From the NCBI RefSeq assembly GCF_000003815.2, contig NC_049984.1, positions 8,919,196 to 8,983,195 on the forward strand: a stretch of 64,000 bases of DNA. Reading direction: 5' to 3'. This document shows, in pieces, positions 23,801 through 34,964 of the stretch (position 1 is its first letter; the number at the start of each line of letters is the position of its first letter). The DNA comes from Branchiostoma floridae (Eukaryota; Chordata; Leptocardii; Amphioxiformes; Branchiostomatidae). The position numbers and the translations under genes are program-made. The notes beneath the pieces are model-generated. The model made no database searches. It saw nothing but the letters and a program-made list of their open reading frames with translations, and had not been told where the DNA came from.

Positions 23801-24803
23801 TTTTGTGTTGCAATGATTTTACATGTATGTTACAGTCTTGTAATGAATTTCATAGCAGCATTTCATTTTTTAAACAGTATCAGCAAAGTTGTTACTTTTG
23901 TTTTTGGGTTTATTACATGAGGTATAGAGGTTTTTATGTCCTCATTACTGTACAGTAAGCGTCAAGCATACTGTACAAACTAGCTGTGCTGTGTCTGTTT
24001 CAGTAATATGCGTGCCAGCTCAGAAGAGGTGAAGCTCAAGTGGCTGACTATTCCCAAAGGCATGTTAGTTGGAGTCCCCATCCTCTCCATTCACTACGAC
24101 CCAGAGCGCTGGCCTGAACCATACAAGTTCATTCCTGAACGGTAATAATGTTACAGCTTGTTTTACATGGACCATCATTCTTGTACTGCTTATTCTTATG
24201 GTCACTTCATTTCACTTATCATAGGCAAGTCATTTTCATTCAATAAAATGTTTTATGTGTCTTAAGTTTTGCTGGTTATAATTGCAGGTTCACAAAGGAA
24301 GAGAAGGAGAAGAGGGGAGCCTTTGACTGGGTGCCTTTTGGTTCCGGGCCAAGGAACTGCATCGGGATGAGGCTGGCCCTGTTCGAGCTGAAGCTGGGAC
24401 TGGCCAGGCTCCTGATGAAGTACCGCGTCATGACTGGACCTGACACTGATGTGAGGATGGGACTCATTTTGGTGTAACATGTTCATGCTATTGGCAGCAA
24501 TGATAATGGCAGTGGTTGCAACAGAAGTCAACTGAGCAAAAATCATCACAGCTTCTTGTTTTATTCGAATGCAGATGTACTAGACTTTGGATGGAGATTT
24601 TGCCTAAAGGTTTGATAAGGATGGACTGGCTAGTACAGATTTCCCTGTATGTTAGAAAAATGTACGTTTTACAGATGTGTGCCATCTAATCTTATTGTAC
24701 TTCTTTTTAGATTCCCCTGAAGATGAAGAAGTTCAAGAAGTTTCCCCTCCCAGAGAATGGCATAAGGCTGAAAGTTGAGCTGGTAGATCAGGCTGCAAAC
24801 TGA
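17853..24803 (+). CDS. cytochrome P450, CYP3 clan (CYP3A/thromboxane-synthase-like), complete
   Basis: Fourteen exons: 17853-17923, 18195-18291, 18681-18739, 19199-19295, 20291-20407, 20757-20845, 21783-21928, 22084-22208, 22583-22679, 23066-23226, 23596-23684, 24004-24141, 24288-24450, 24711-24803 (TGA). All are GT-AG and in phase, 1542 nt, 513 aa. A hydrophobic ER anchor (about residues 8-25) is followed by the proline hinge GVPGPAPWPIIGN. Other landmarks: the helix-C WKSVRSTVSPAF, the oxygen-activating I-helix AGYETT, the K-helix ExxR (ETLR), PERF-like PERW and PERF segments, and the heme loop FGSGPRNCIG with its cysteine. These place it near CYP3A and CYP5A1: an ER-membrane monooxygenase reduced by P450 reductase. 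Substrate is unknown. Introns hold a 73-bp tandem array copied from the exon 5 boundary and at least three MITE-like insertions. It is divergent from TCAIM and convergent with the TRIM gene. Confidence 0.96.
19057..19165 (+). mobile_element. partial CAGTCAAACCTG-family MITE
   Basis: Left terminus GCAGTCAAACCTG followed by GGACAGGTGGTTGCTCAGGACAG wording typical of the family; no right inverted end is visible. It lies in P450 intron 3, close to the exon 4 acceptor. Confidence 0.55.
19903..20290 (+). repeat. 73-bp tandem array derived from the P450 intron 4/exon 5 boundary
   Basis: Five units with exact 73-bp spacing: the acceptor-like CTAAG begins at 19921, 19994, 20067, 20140 and 20213, then at 20286 before the true exon 5. 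Each unit repeats the pyrimidine-rich TTCTTTGTGTTAGACTAAG, then a copy of the first part of exon 5 (ACCTTCAGATCAACGTAAAA), then CCTGTGAGTCGCATGCTGATG. Units differ by only a few bases (the first has GTCTAAG). Confidence 0.95.
21364..21738. mobile_element. inverted-repeat element with GGGCAAGT words
   Basis: Ends CAGGGTTGGACAAGT and ACTTGTTAAACCCTG are inverted repeats with two mismatches. The interior repeats CGGGCAAGTGAA and ACTTGTCCGATCGGGCAAGT. It fills most of P450 intron 6, ending about 45 bases before exon 7. Confidence 0.65.
22348..22554. mobile_element. MITE with GTAAATGC/GCATTTAC-type ends and GCGG-rich stem
   Basis: Left AGTGTAAATGCAG and right TAAATGTATTTACAGT are imperfect inverted ends. 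The inside has TTTGCGGTGGTTTTATG and its inverse AAAACCACCGCAAAC, so the element can fold on itself. It sits in P450 intron 8, ending about 28 bases before the exon 9 acceptor. Confidence 0.65.
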
Positions 24804-26084
24804 TGTTTCCTGCAGTTTCTATATTGGTGTGTGTTGTAGTTCCTAGGATGTGCTGTACATTGTACTTTGAAGAATGTACATTAAAATGTTGTTTTAAAAT
24901 TTTCACCTGGGTTAGGACCAACCTGTGTCGGGGCCATTGAAGTTGATGTACATGTATACATGTATGATGATTGAGGAATGACATCCTCCCCTTAAATATA
25001 CTGGTACTGGTATTAATCCTTTATCCGGAATGTACTGTAATGTATGAAACACTCCAAATAGTGTTGCCAATTAGTTCTAAGCAGACTGCTTTTGATAGTC
25101 ACTATAAATTTGAGAGATTGTCATTTGTCCAGGGTAGTAAATTTATTGTTACTCTTCAGTCTAGTCGTGCGCATTTGGAGATTCCCCCAGTATAGAGACA
25201 AGTAGACACTGTCTATGCATATTTTATATTGTGAACTGATGGATTGTTACCAATGATAGCTTGTACCTGGAGGCCATCCGTCTAGGCTTGCCTCCTGGCG
25301 CTACAATCTGTTGTATGCTGTGATGATACACACATACTTGATCAAAGAATGAAATATAAGTGCAGTCATTGGCTACCTGTCACAAAGGTAACATTATAAT
25401 TCCAATATTACAAATAGTTTACATCCACCTGCCATAAAAAAGGAACAGCCTAGAAGACCTGCAAACTATACAAACAATAATGTCTACAATTATGTCTCAA
25501 AATGGTATTGAATTAATAAATTTATACATGCTGTAATATCAAGTTATACGTTGTATACCTGTACTGCATTTTGTCACCTTAATTATAAGAAGCTGTGCAC
25601 AATAGGACGAACTGATACAATGTGTTAGAAGGGGTGTTATGTAGAGAGGCAGTTAAATTTGAATGTGTGCTATTTATGTAATACCTGATTCATGATCAAA
25701 ACAAGTGTTTTTTTCTTAAGTTTCAAATATTATATCTTATAACCCTAGCTAGCCTCTGGTGTGATCTCCTAAAACCATAATTTGCTATTCATGATATTGT
25801 TACTAGTAGTTTGCAGTTAGATTGCATCCATGTATATATGGATATATTATTGAATGTCATATAATTAACAATAAATATTACGATGAATGTTTCACTGTGC
25901 TCTCCTCAAGTATCACCCTGCAAAGTACATGTAAGCTCATTGCAAAGTATGACACCAATTATTGAAAGCAACAACATATTTTGCAAAGAATATGGCATCT
26001 GGAGTACTTGCAAAATACCGTACCATCTGTCCTTCATTTTGCATCGATGCCATCCGAAAAGTTTACCTCACTGGGTCTCAAAGT
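24804..26084. other. convergent intergenic region, P450 and TRIM 3' ends
   Basis: AT-rich, without a recognisable coding segment. Contains the 3' UTRs of both genes. AATAAA words occur at about 25514 and 25870 on the plus strand; which one serves the P450 is not determinable here. Confidence 0.55.
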
Positions 26085-29000
26085 TCACTTCTGTACTGGG
26101 ACTAAGGCATAGGCAGAAGGGCCGTAGGCGACTAGTCCAGCTGTGGTGGTAAAGCCTCCATAATCAGCTTGAATCTGAGGGAACTGTTGTTGGGGCACTT
26201 CTTTGTCTGCATAGAGAGCCATGGACCCGTCCAGGGACAGCAGTGCCACTGCTGGGTACACGGGCTGCAGGAACTTGGTGTGGAAGGTGTAGATGTGCTC
26301 CTCTCTCTCCACGTCCAGGAACGAGAGCAGGCCTTTGTCGTAGTCCAAGAACACCCCCAGGACATTGGGGCTACACTGTGGGACGTTGTGCTTCACATCC
26401 CCGGTAATGGCAGAGCTGATACACCCGCTTCTGTGGAATACCCACGAACTTTCACTCCCACCAATCAACTTGGCCCTGGGCGTGTCAAAGTAAGCCACGC
26501 CCACGCGGTACGAGGCACAATCTCTGACGTCACACTCCCAATAGTGCTGCCCGCAGCGGATGGATATGTTGCCCAGGGCTGCAGTGCTCAGGCCACTGAA
26601 GCGGTCTTTGTGGGTTTTGATNNNNNNNNNNNNNNNNNNNNNNNNNNNNNNNNNNNNNNNNNNNNNNNNNNNNNNNNNNNNNNNNNNNNNNNNNNNNNNN
26701 NNNNNNNNNNNNNNNNNNNNNNNNNNNNNNNNNNNNNNNNNNNNNNNNNNNNNNNNNNNNNNNNNNNNNNNNNNNNNNNNNNNNNNNNNNNNNNNNNNNN
26801 NNNNNNNNNNNNNNNNNNNNNNNNNNNNNNNNNNNNNNNNNNNNNNNAACCCTGACCTGGTAACTTAGGTCAGGTTTATGTGTGGCATGAGATTTCATCA
26901 ATCTAGTGCAAATCTTATGCTGGAACAAATGCTCCAAATCAAAAGATAAAATAGAATGTAATACATGTACTGTAGATTAGAAATATCCCAAATTAGGTTC
27001 AGTGTGCAAGACTTCTAAGTAACGGAAATGTACAAGACTTCCCTACCCATCAACTGTTAAAATGTTGCGGTACAAGATGAGAGGCAACTGGTTTCTGCTG
27101 AAGCTACTACATCAGAACTGAAGCAAGCTTTGTCATGATTGTGAAGCAGTTTTACCTTTGTGAGTTTTGACATTAATGAGCTGACTTCTCTCAGTGCAGC
27201 CAGCCTGGCTGATGCCCCTGACAAACATGGTGTACTCTGTGCCTGGCTCCAGCCCATACACCGTGTGGTGGTCCTCTGTGATCCCATCATCGGTCTTCCA
27301 GTGGGACTGAGCTGACGGCATTCCTCCCGCAGTTACACCATAGCCATCGTCTTCAACACTTGCTTCACAATACAACACCTATCACATTAGATGTGATAAT
27401 GTTAGGCATGTTACCACTTTCACAGGTGTCATCAAAACGTCATAACATAAATTGAAGCTTTACCAGGCAGCTTCAAAGTCACAAGAATGCTTGAAAATTA
27501 TGTTGTAAGATTCAGCCCTGTTTCCAATGAGCCCAGTTATAGGAAATGGAAGAACAGTTGATTTCTGTACTGTTTAAAACCTTACCTGGTATGAGTCAAT
27601 GAAGTCTCTCTCCTTGTTCAGCCAGTGTAGGGTAAAGGAGACATTGGTCACCTTACAGTAGTTGGCCATGATCACTGGAGCAGATGGTACTGTATAGTAT
27701 TAAAGAAAAGGCCATACGGAATGTTATAGTACATGTATGTCATACACATGTATAATCTTTTATTTTAGCTGGTTGACAGTTTTTTTTTAAATCGTAGCTG
27801 CTGGTAGTTTAAATTTTTCGATAAGTCTTTAAACAAGCATTAAAAAAAGCTGCCTGTACATCTGTAACAGATTCTTAGGGATGGTGCCCATCTCCACTCC
27901 TGTAGCCCTTGGGCCACACTTTTGTGCAAACCACTACAGCAGGGGGCTGGTCCACTGGTAGTGATGTGTGTGCAACTCCCTGCTTTTCCTCATTTAGTGC
28001 TGAGTGCTAAGCAGCATGTACCATTTTTAAAGTCTTTGTTATGACTTGGAAAGGGATCCAACTCACGACCTACCGAATGCAAGGCAAAAACTCTACCCAC
28101 TCAGCCATTGCACCGGTCAGTAAACAAGCATAAGGCACTTTTAAAACAAACTACAACAAACATCTTACCTTTCATGAAGTTCATCCCCTTGAGCTGGTCT
28201 CCCAGCTCCCTCATGTCCACCACAGTGTGCATGAACTGTGCCGCACCAACACACTGGCCAGGCAGCGGGGTCATCGCCTTCTGGATTCTACATTCACACA
28301 TCAGGAAAGATTGTGCAATTAGGGAAAGTAATAGACTACTTAAAAACGTCTTTAGATGAATGATTTAAATCACACTTGCGTAACTTGGGAATGGTTGAAT
28401 TCTACTTCTATTTGGAACATTTGCAAAAAAATTGGTGCACCTTTTGAAGACCCTTCAAACCACAACTACCGAATAGATATTTACGTTTAATAGTCTAGGT
28501 GGTAGCAATAGACCCTTTCTAGTATTAGTACTGTGCAACTTCTAAGTATCTAGCGTAAAGTATAAATAGTTTAACTGCAGCGCAATTGATTCTTTGTCTC
28601 TTGTTGATATTTTTCTGAAAAGATGAGACTGATAAGAATTAAAAAAATCAAGCTTACCTTTCATTGATCTCAGCAGCACTCTGTAGAGGGCAGCAAAAAA
28701 AAATTGTCAATTCACTATTAATGACTTTGTATGAATTCAAGCTTATATAATTATTTTGACAAAACAACACAACTACAGTTTGTAGCTTGGGAAGCTAAGC
28801 GAGACTGTCCCTTCATCAACCCGGTAGATCTGATCTTGCAGTTTCCTAGTCACGTGATGACTTAAAGACTTTGTCACTTGACAAGATACAGTCATAAACA
28901 GGCCTGAGATAGTGGCGCCCCCTGTCCCAAGATGTAATAGTCAGACATTTTTGATTAAGTGGATGTCATCATGACAAGGGAGTTATCATCTGAAGAAAAC

Positions 29001-31880
29001 TGCAAATAACCTACCATAAGAAATGCACTACAGTCCTTCTCCTTGATCAGCTCCCTGGCAAAGAACAGCGACCGCTTGGCTTGTTCCACCATGGCCAGAG
29101 CATCGTCCACCTGTTCCTCCATAGCCTGGACCTTCATCTCTCTCTCTGTGTCAATCTTCTCCCCGAGAAGCACCTTCTTCTCCTCCAGGACTCCGATGAG
29201 CTCATCAATGTCCATGTACAGCCGCTGTTTGTAACGGTGGCCAGTACTCTGATGGAGCAGAAAAACGGTACTTTACAAACCTGTTGGTAACTTATTTTGG
29301 TGCACACACGTTACAAACATAACACACAAAACCGTTAAATCATCCATGAAAATGATGAGAAGAAAATGCAGCGTGATAGATCTAAGATTGTGATGATAAC
29401 CTCAATGTCTTGACACTGGGTCCTGAGGGATGAAACCTGGTCAATCATTCCTTCAGTTCTCTTCTCAAGTGCATCCACATTGAGAATCAGCTTCTCCTGC
29501 AACAGAAGTATGAGTGTTAAGCACATGCTTTCTTATGTTATATGGAGTTTATCCTCAAACTAGAAAATGTTGATTCTTGAAAATTGATTGTTGCCAACAA
29601 AGAAATGTACATCAGTTTCTTACTCTGAGTTCTTTGAACATCTCATCGACAGCTGCTAGTTCATGGTCCTTGTGCTTCCCCACAAGTCTGCAGATTGTGC
29701 ACACCAGCTTGTTGTCTTCCCGACAGTACAGATTCACCTGAAATTTAAAGGTGCATAATGACAGTCCCCAGGACTGTAAGATTCAGGAGATGATATTAAA
29801 ACTGAAATGATTACTGATTGTAAAACTGTAAATTAACAATTGCAAGTTGATTAGTAAGGACTGTGGATTTCATTCCTTGCACTTGAGTTTCTGTGGCTTT
29901 GAGATTAGAGGTGTCAATTGTACAAGCAATATATCCATGTTAAAATCTCATTTCACTCAGCTTGCCTCAATATTCATTGAATATTTTGGAATTTTTTTTT
30001 ACTGTATACAAGTAGAATATAAAGCAACCTTTTTACAACTTACCACCCAGGGCATATAGATGACAGGACAGTTACATTTGTAATCAAAACTATCTACAGC
30101 TTAACAAGTGAACTATTACTCAGTATGTCAATCTTGAAAAGGCGTCTTCTAACAAGAAACACCTGTTCCTCCATACCTTCCACTGTATTTTGGAGAATCT
30201 TGATAGATAAATAAATGAATTACCTTTTCATCCCTGTGTTCACTGCACAGAATCTCTTCCTTGTCTCTTGTGTCAGAAAGCTTGTGTGGTATGACACCTG
30301 TTGGAGCGACCAGAACGTGCTTGGCAAAGATCCTGGGGTGGCTGTGGTGAGCTTCAAGGCACTCGGGACAAAAGGACACTTCACAGGTTTTGCATGTCTT
30401 AAAGGCTGGCTTAGGGTCCCCCTCACACGAGTCACAAAGAACCTGGCTGTCTGGTTCACTCCCAAAACTGCTGGCTGTCCGGCGTGCTCCGGATGTTGCT
30501 TGCTTGTACCTATAAGATGAAAAATAACAAGTTATTCAACAAATCCCAATATCCCGATATTTTCTGGCATACTAGTAACGTTATATTGTTAAGGTGCGCA
30601 TATCAATATACTGGCACAAAAAAGGCAAATCCTTGTGTTCAAACTGTCATCCAAGGACTGTACATTCACAGCACACACAACAGTCAGATAAATACCTGTC
30701 ACATTTGTCTCAAGGCCACACAGGATTCAAATTGCCTCAAGCTCAGTATGACTTTGCAAGACAAGACCCGCCTGTCTTGATACTAAGTCATGCTGTCACT
30801 ACAGTGAAAGTCTGTTATCCCCAAGTAAATTAAGGTAGCACAGTTTTTTTAGAATCTATGCATTATCAAGTTTGAAAAATTGATATCAAATTCTTTACTT
30901 TTCCATTGTCTTGCCAATACTATTTTTGTCTCACCTGCTTAACTTGTACTATCAGTATCACAGAGACAAATTTAATCCTAATTGTTTTCTCCGCTATGTT
31001 TACCTGTCAACAATACTCTGTAAGGTGGCATTTTTCCTGAGTCCGTCCAGTCCTTTGTCCCCCAGCACGATCTTCTCGCGACACGTGGGACAGCAGAAGC
31101 CCTGGCCTGTCTCATCCAGGTCTTCCACCTCAGGTTCAGGTTCACTCTTCCCGCTGGCATGGTTCTTGTAGTACTGGTCTGGAGGAGACGCTAAGATGTC
31201 TTCCGCACACCTTGAATAGAGACGGTCAACTTGAAGTTGAATTCCAACATAAATGAAATATCAAAATTTGTGTCACCTGTGATCTTGAATCAAACTGACA
31301 GTTGACCAGGGTGACCATGATGGATTGCAATTAAAATTCAAATGTAAATGGTCAAGCAGGTTCTGTCACAAATCAACACAGGCATTTCATAGGAGCACAA
31401 AGGTACTGTTGTTCAGATGGTTCTATAGTATCTTTATAAAAGCTCCTTGATAGTATGAAAACAATGTTCTGTTACAGAAGTTTGTAATTGGCAGATAGGA
31501 CATAACTGATACTTAATCTCCTCAGTCAGCAGATCCAAAGATTTACTAAAAGATGTAATATTCAAACAGGTAATCTTCTGAGTATTAAAGTCCATCTAAA
31601 TTCCTTGCCACATAACGTTTCATGTATCTATCGAAATCCTCCCTGTGCAACAGGAGACATAAAGCAAAAATGTAAGAAGTGGCAAATAAGGTGTGAAGCT
31701 ATTTGTCTTGCAAGGAATGGTTAATTAAGAGTGTTACAGACTTCTAGAATTACGGCCTAGTCTACACTAGAAAATGCTTACTTACCCCCTACAGAGATTG
31801 TGAGCACAAGGCAGCAGCAGAGGGTATGTGAACAACTCCAGGCACACAGGGCAGCACATCTCATTGCCCAGGGCCTCCAT
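26085..31880 (-). CDS. TRIM E3 ubiquitin ligase, C-I subclass (MID1-like)
   Basis: Exons: 31880-31786, 31210-31004, 30509-30224, 29737-29624, 29496-29401, 29248-29015, 28680-28658, 28287-28169, 27689-27586, 27378-27156, then a last exon entering the gap and running 26621-26085 (TGA). Visible junctions are GT-AG and in phase. Order of domains: RING (C10-x2-C13 ... CAHNLCRGC ... CCPTC), B-box 1 ([15 protein letters not shown]), B-box 2 ([13 protein letters not shown] ... [14 protein letters not shown]), coiled coil (about residues 215-345), COS box (around [20 protein letters not shown]), FN3 (PSAPVIM to [18 protein letters not shown]), and SPRY ([36 protein letters not shown]), with a 35-residue tail. 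This architecture marks microtubule-associated ligases; the FN3 and SPRY match MID1 best, with TRIM36/46/9 as alternatives. Roughly 30 codons between FN3 and SPRY are missing in the 226-N gap. A tRNA-derived SINE sits between 27877 and 28118. Confidence 0.93.
26622..26847. other. assembly gap, 226 N
   Basis: A run of 226 N. The minus-strand SPRY reading frame is open right up to base 26621, so the gap removes the start of the last TRIM exon and its acceptor. Confidence 0.99.
27877..28118 (-). mobile_element. tRNA-derived SINE
   Basis: On the minus strand the head reads TGGCTGAGTGGGTAGAG (A-box-like), and 30 bases on GGTCGTGAGTTGGATCC (B-box-like), matching a pol III internal promoter. A non-tRNA body extends for about 150 bases. 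It lies in a TRIM intron, in the same orientation as the gene. Confidence 0.7.
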
Positions 31881-34800
31881 CCTCACTTCAGCTGCAGCGG
31901 GATGATATGGAAATGTCTCATTATCACGGAGAGTGCAAATCAAAGTCTTAATGGAGTCATGTGCATGTCTGGATATACCAGTTGTAATTATACAAAGAAA
32001 GATGCATTGGAGAGATTGTGAGGGAGTCGTTTGAACAAAACAAAAAAAGAAGAAAAATATATTGCAAAAGAGAAATTAAAAGATGTCCAAAAATAATGGT
32101 GAATACTCTTGAAAATTTGTTCAACAATATTGACCAGAAAATGGACTGCATTCAATCTTATCACCAAAATATTACTCCAGAAACACTTCTTGTCAGCTTT
32201 TGTCATTTTCACTAGATTTTGCATTGCAGTTCCCTTCTAACAGTTAGGCATATCTGCCACTAGGCTATGAAAACAAACCTCTGTACACACTGAGACTGAA
32301 TAAACAACAGTAGCCAGTAACACATCATTAGCTCATTAGCACCTCCCCGTGGGACAGTTGTAAGGGGTCTTCTCTTTATGATGATTGATGGGTCTGTTTT
32401 CTTAGTGAAGACCAGAAGGTGTCCCAAAGGGCTATAAAAAGTATTTAGCGATGAGGTGAAAATTCAAATCAAAACGATGTCAGTAGTGAGGCAAAACAGT
32501 GTCAAACTCCCCGCGACATTTCCCTGTGCATCAGCCATCAGGCCAAATGATCCGACCGACTCGAGACCAAGCACCGTGAGGACAAATGATGAAAGCCCTT
32601 CATCTGTGGAATGACAAGTTTCACGTTTCTTTGATAGAACGTGTTTGCTCACAAACGAAACAGAGGTGAAGTCCTTGCTATAACTTATTTTGAAGGTTCC
32701 ATTTTTTTTCAAAAAGCTAAAACACCTTTGTCTGGTTGTCGTCCGCCGTTTTCTCACAAAATGGACGAATTGAAATGGGGAGGGGTGCATAGAACATGAC
32801 GCGTCGGTCGGTAATCGCACAATACCTTCATCATAAGTTCGTACTGTTGGTGACTTTGACCAAGGACTTTGACATAACGTAATAAATACGAAATCACTGT
32901 GTAACCACTACTACGCCCAGGGAGTAGAAAAATGCCAGAAATGTAGAACGCAAGGTGTGTGTCGATATGGCGGTCACAAAATAATAGGACGACCAAACCA
33001 CCACAGCTGCTGACGCGACGAAAACAGTCACATCAGTACATTGTCTTGTAACGTTACCTTTTACTCCGATAAAACTTAATAAAGGTTCTAACATTACCTC
33101 AATAAAAACCCTAGCTAGCCTTCAGACTTTTTCCGTTGCCAGTCAGTAGTCCGTGTGCGACGTTTTAGTGGTAGTTCTAGTTTGAAGTTGTCTAAACTCT
33201 GGGCGTCCCGGGACAGGGCCGGGTCGGCTGGCCGTCATGGTTCAACTCGCACAATGTGGAAAGACCCGTTCTCGTCTCGTCGGAATACTAAATAGTCTCC
33301 GATAACGTCATGTCTGCTACGGGGAATACTGATATGGTAGAAAATGTTGTAATTTTTTTAGGAGAAAATGGTTCTCAGATTGTCTTACGACCTGCAATCC
33401 TCGTTGAGGATATCCATTGACTAGGAGGCACATTAAAAATCATGCAAAACACATTAACGTTCAGGTTAGGTGTATTCTTTTTGATCTTAAGTACTTGACT
33501 TGCGTCAGTTATGCGACAGTGTTATGCATATAAGTTACAATGGGACGATCGACGAGGGAGCGTCTATGCGGCTCTCTCCACGCCTATTTCTAGAATTCCA
33601 TACTATTTGTTGCCAAGGGCTGAAAGTGAGTTTCATAACCATACATTTGCCAAAACGTATTTTCTCATCAGCAACATGTATGCAAAAATATGCCCTCATT
33701 TGCATAATGTATGACTATCATAATGTCATTTTCCTCATTTACTAAATACTTTTAAAAAACAGTCTGTCATAAAAAAATTATCTTTTATCAATTGAAAATT
33801 AATTTTTTGGTGCTATGATTAACATTAATTGCCAAATTGTAAATTTCTAGGCCTTTTCAATGTCGCCATAGGACAAAATCAACAAACTAATACGACAAAT
33901 ATTCAATAGATACTGATACAAAAGAAGAAACAATCAAATTAAAGTCAACTTAGAAATCAAATCAACAGAAAAGAAATGATAGACTTTTTCCGTGTATTTT
34001 TATTTATCTAGAGAGTACTAGTCCCTATATCGAATAATGTAGGTTTTAGACTCCATGTGATATGTTTCAGATCAATCAATCAATCAATCATTCGCTTGCA
34101 TCATGAGTTGATGCAACTTCATAATTCAGACAAGTTTATTTCTGTGGAAAAATTGAGCATATGCAGCATATGATTTCACATTGTTCAAAGTATATACACC
34201 ACACATACATTGACAAGTGCATCCAGTATAAGACAGCATGAAATCACAACCAGCACTGGAACCAACCGCTGTAGCCAATTAAGCCTTGCTGCATATGTAC
34301 ATATAGAATACACCATGGTGTATTCCGTATCACACGAGGAATCAGCCCGACCCGCGGGAGGGCTGGGACAGAGGGTGATGCGGAATACACCGCGTTTTGT
34401 ATTTTATTTATGACATACCCACCTAAGAAAACCCCTGTTTTGATGCGAAATGCGCCAGAAGTTGAACAAATTTGATGCCCGCGAACAAAAAGTGTTGCAA
34501 CAGTAATGTTCCAACGTCTGAATCAGGTAATCGGACATTCGATGGCGCCGCACTAGGCCCGCTCGAAACAGTTCGATTTACTAGTACATGTGCATGTATT
34601 CAAATGGAGCCTGTGTGATACGCCTTTCGAACCGGTCTGATACGGAAGTTATGGCCCGGTCCGGAACACCTGTAACATTTTCGCGTCACAGGTATGACAT
34701 AAATTAAGCTATAGCCTATGCCCACAACGGGATTAGCTGCTTGTAGCTTTAGCAGGGCTTATATTGAAGAACCACCCAATCTCTTTCCGGCAGGCAGCCT

Positions 34801-34964
34801 CAGGCTGCACAGCAAAAGCAAATGTTGCATATACATAATACTACTAAGTAGTACACAAGGTTTATGACACATTATCTGTATACAAGGCAGTGGTACAAAC
34901 TTTTTACAAAGTGTTGCATGACAGGTGTATATAGAGTTCTGTGGTTTTTGCTGCCCTATATGTG
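31881..34964. other. intergenic region upstream of the TRIM gene and 3' of MPPE1
   Basis: CpG-containing sequence around 32500-33300 is the likely TRIM promoter and 5' UTR region on the minus strand. Open frames there (32464-33094) have no recognised match. From 33400 on the DNA is AT-rich. A strong hairpin lies at 34306-34391. The right end should contain the MPPE1 3' UTR. Confidence 0.45.
34306..34391. repeat. 20-bp perfect palindrome plus 75-bp hairpin with GGTGTATTCCG arms
   Basis: GAATACACCATGGTGTATTC at 34306-34325 is a perfect palindrome. Its right half also starts a longer hairpin, with GGTGTATTCCGTATCAC (34317-34333) pairing with GTGATGCGGAATACACC (34375-34391) with one mismatch and an inner AGCCC/GGGCT stem. 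Probably the end of a repetitive element. Confidence 0.8.

Noticed and set aside
26169-26855. 228-codon plus-strand frame
   Set aside because: It is antisense to the TRIM SPRY exon and runs through 226 N.
32464-33094. overlapping minus-strand frames of 60-118 codons, one with hydrophobic segments
   Set aside because: No family match and they lie where the TRIM promoter and 5' UTR are expected. Transcript evidence would be needed to call a gene.
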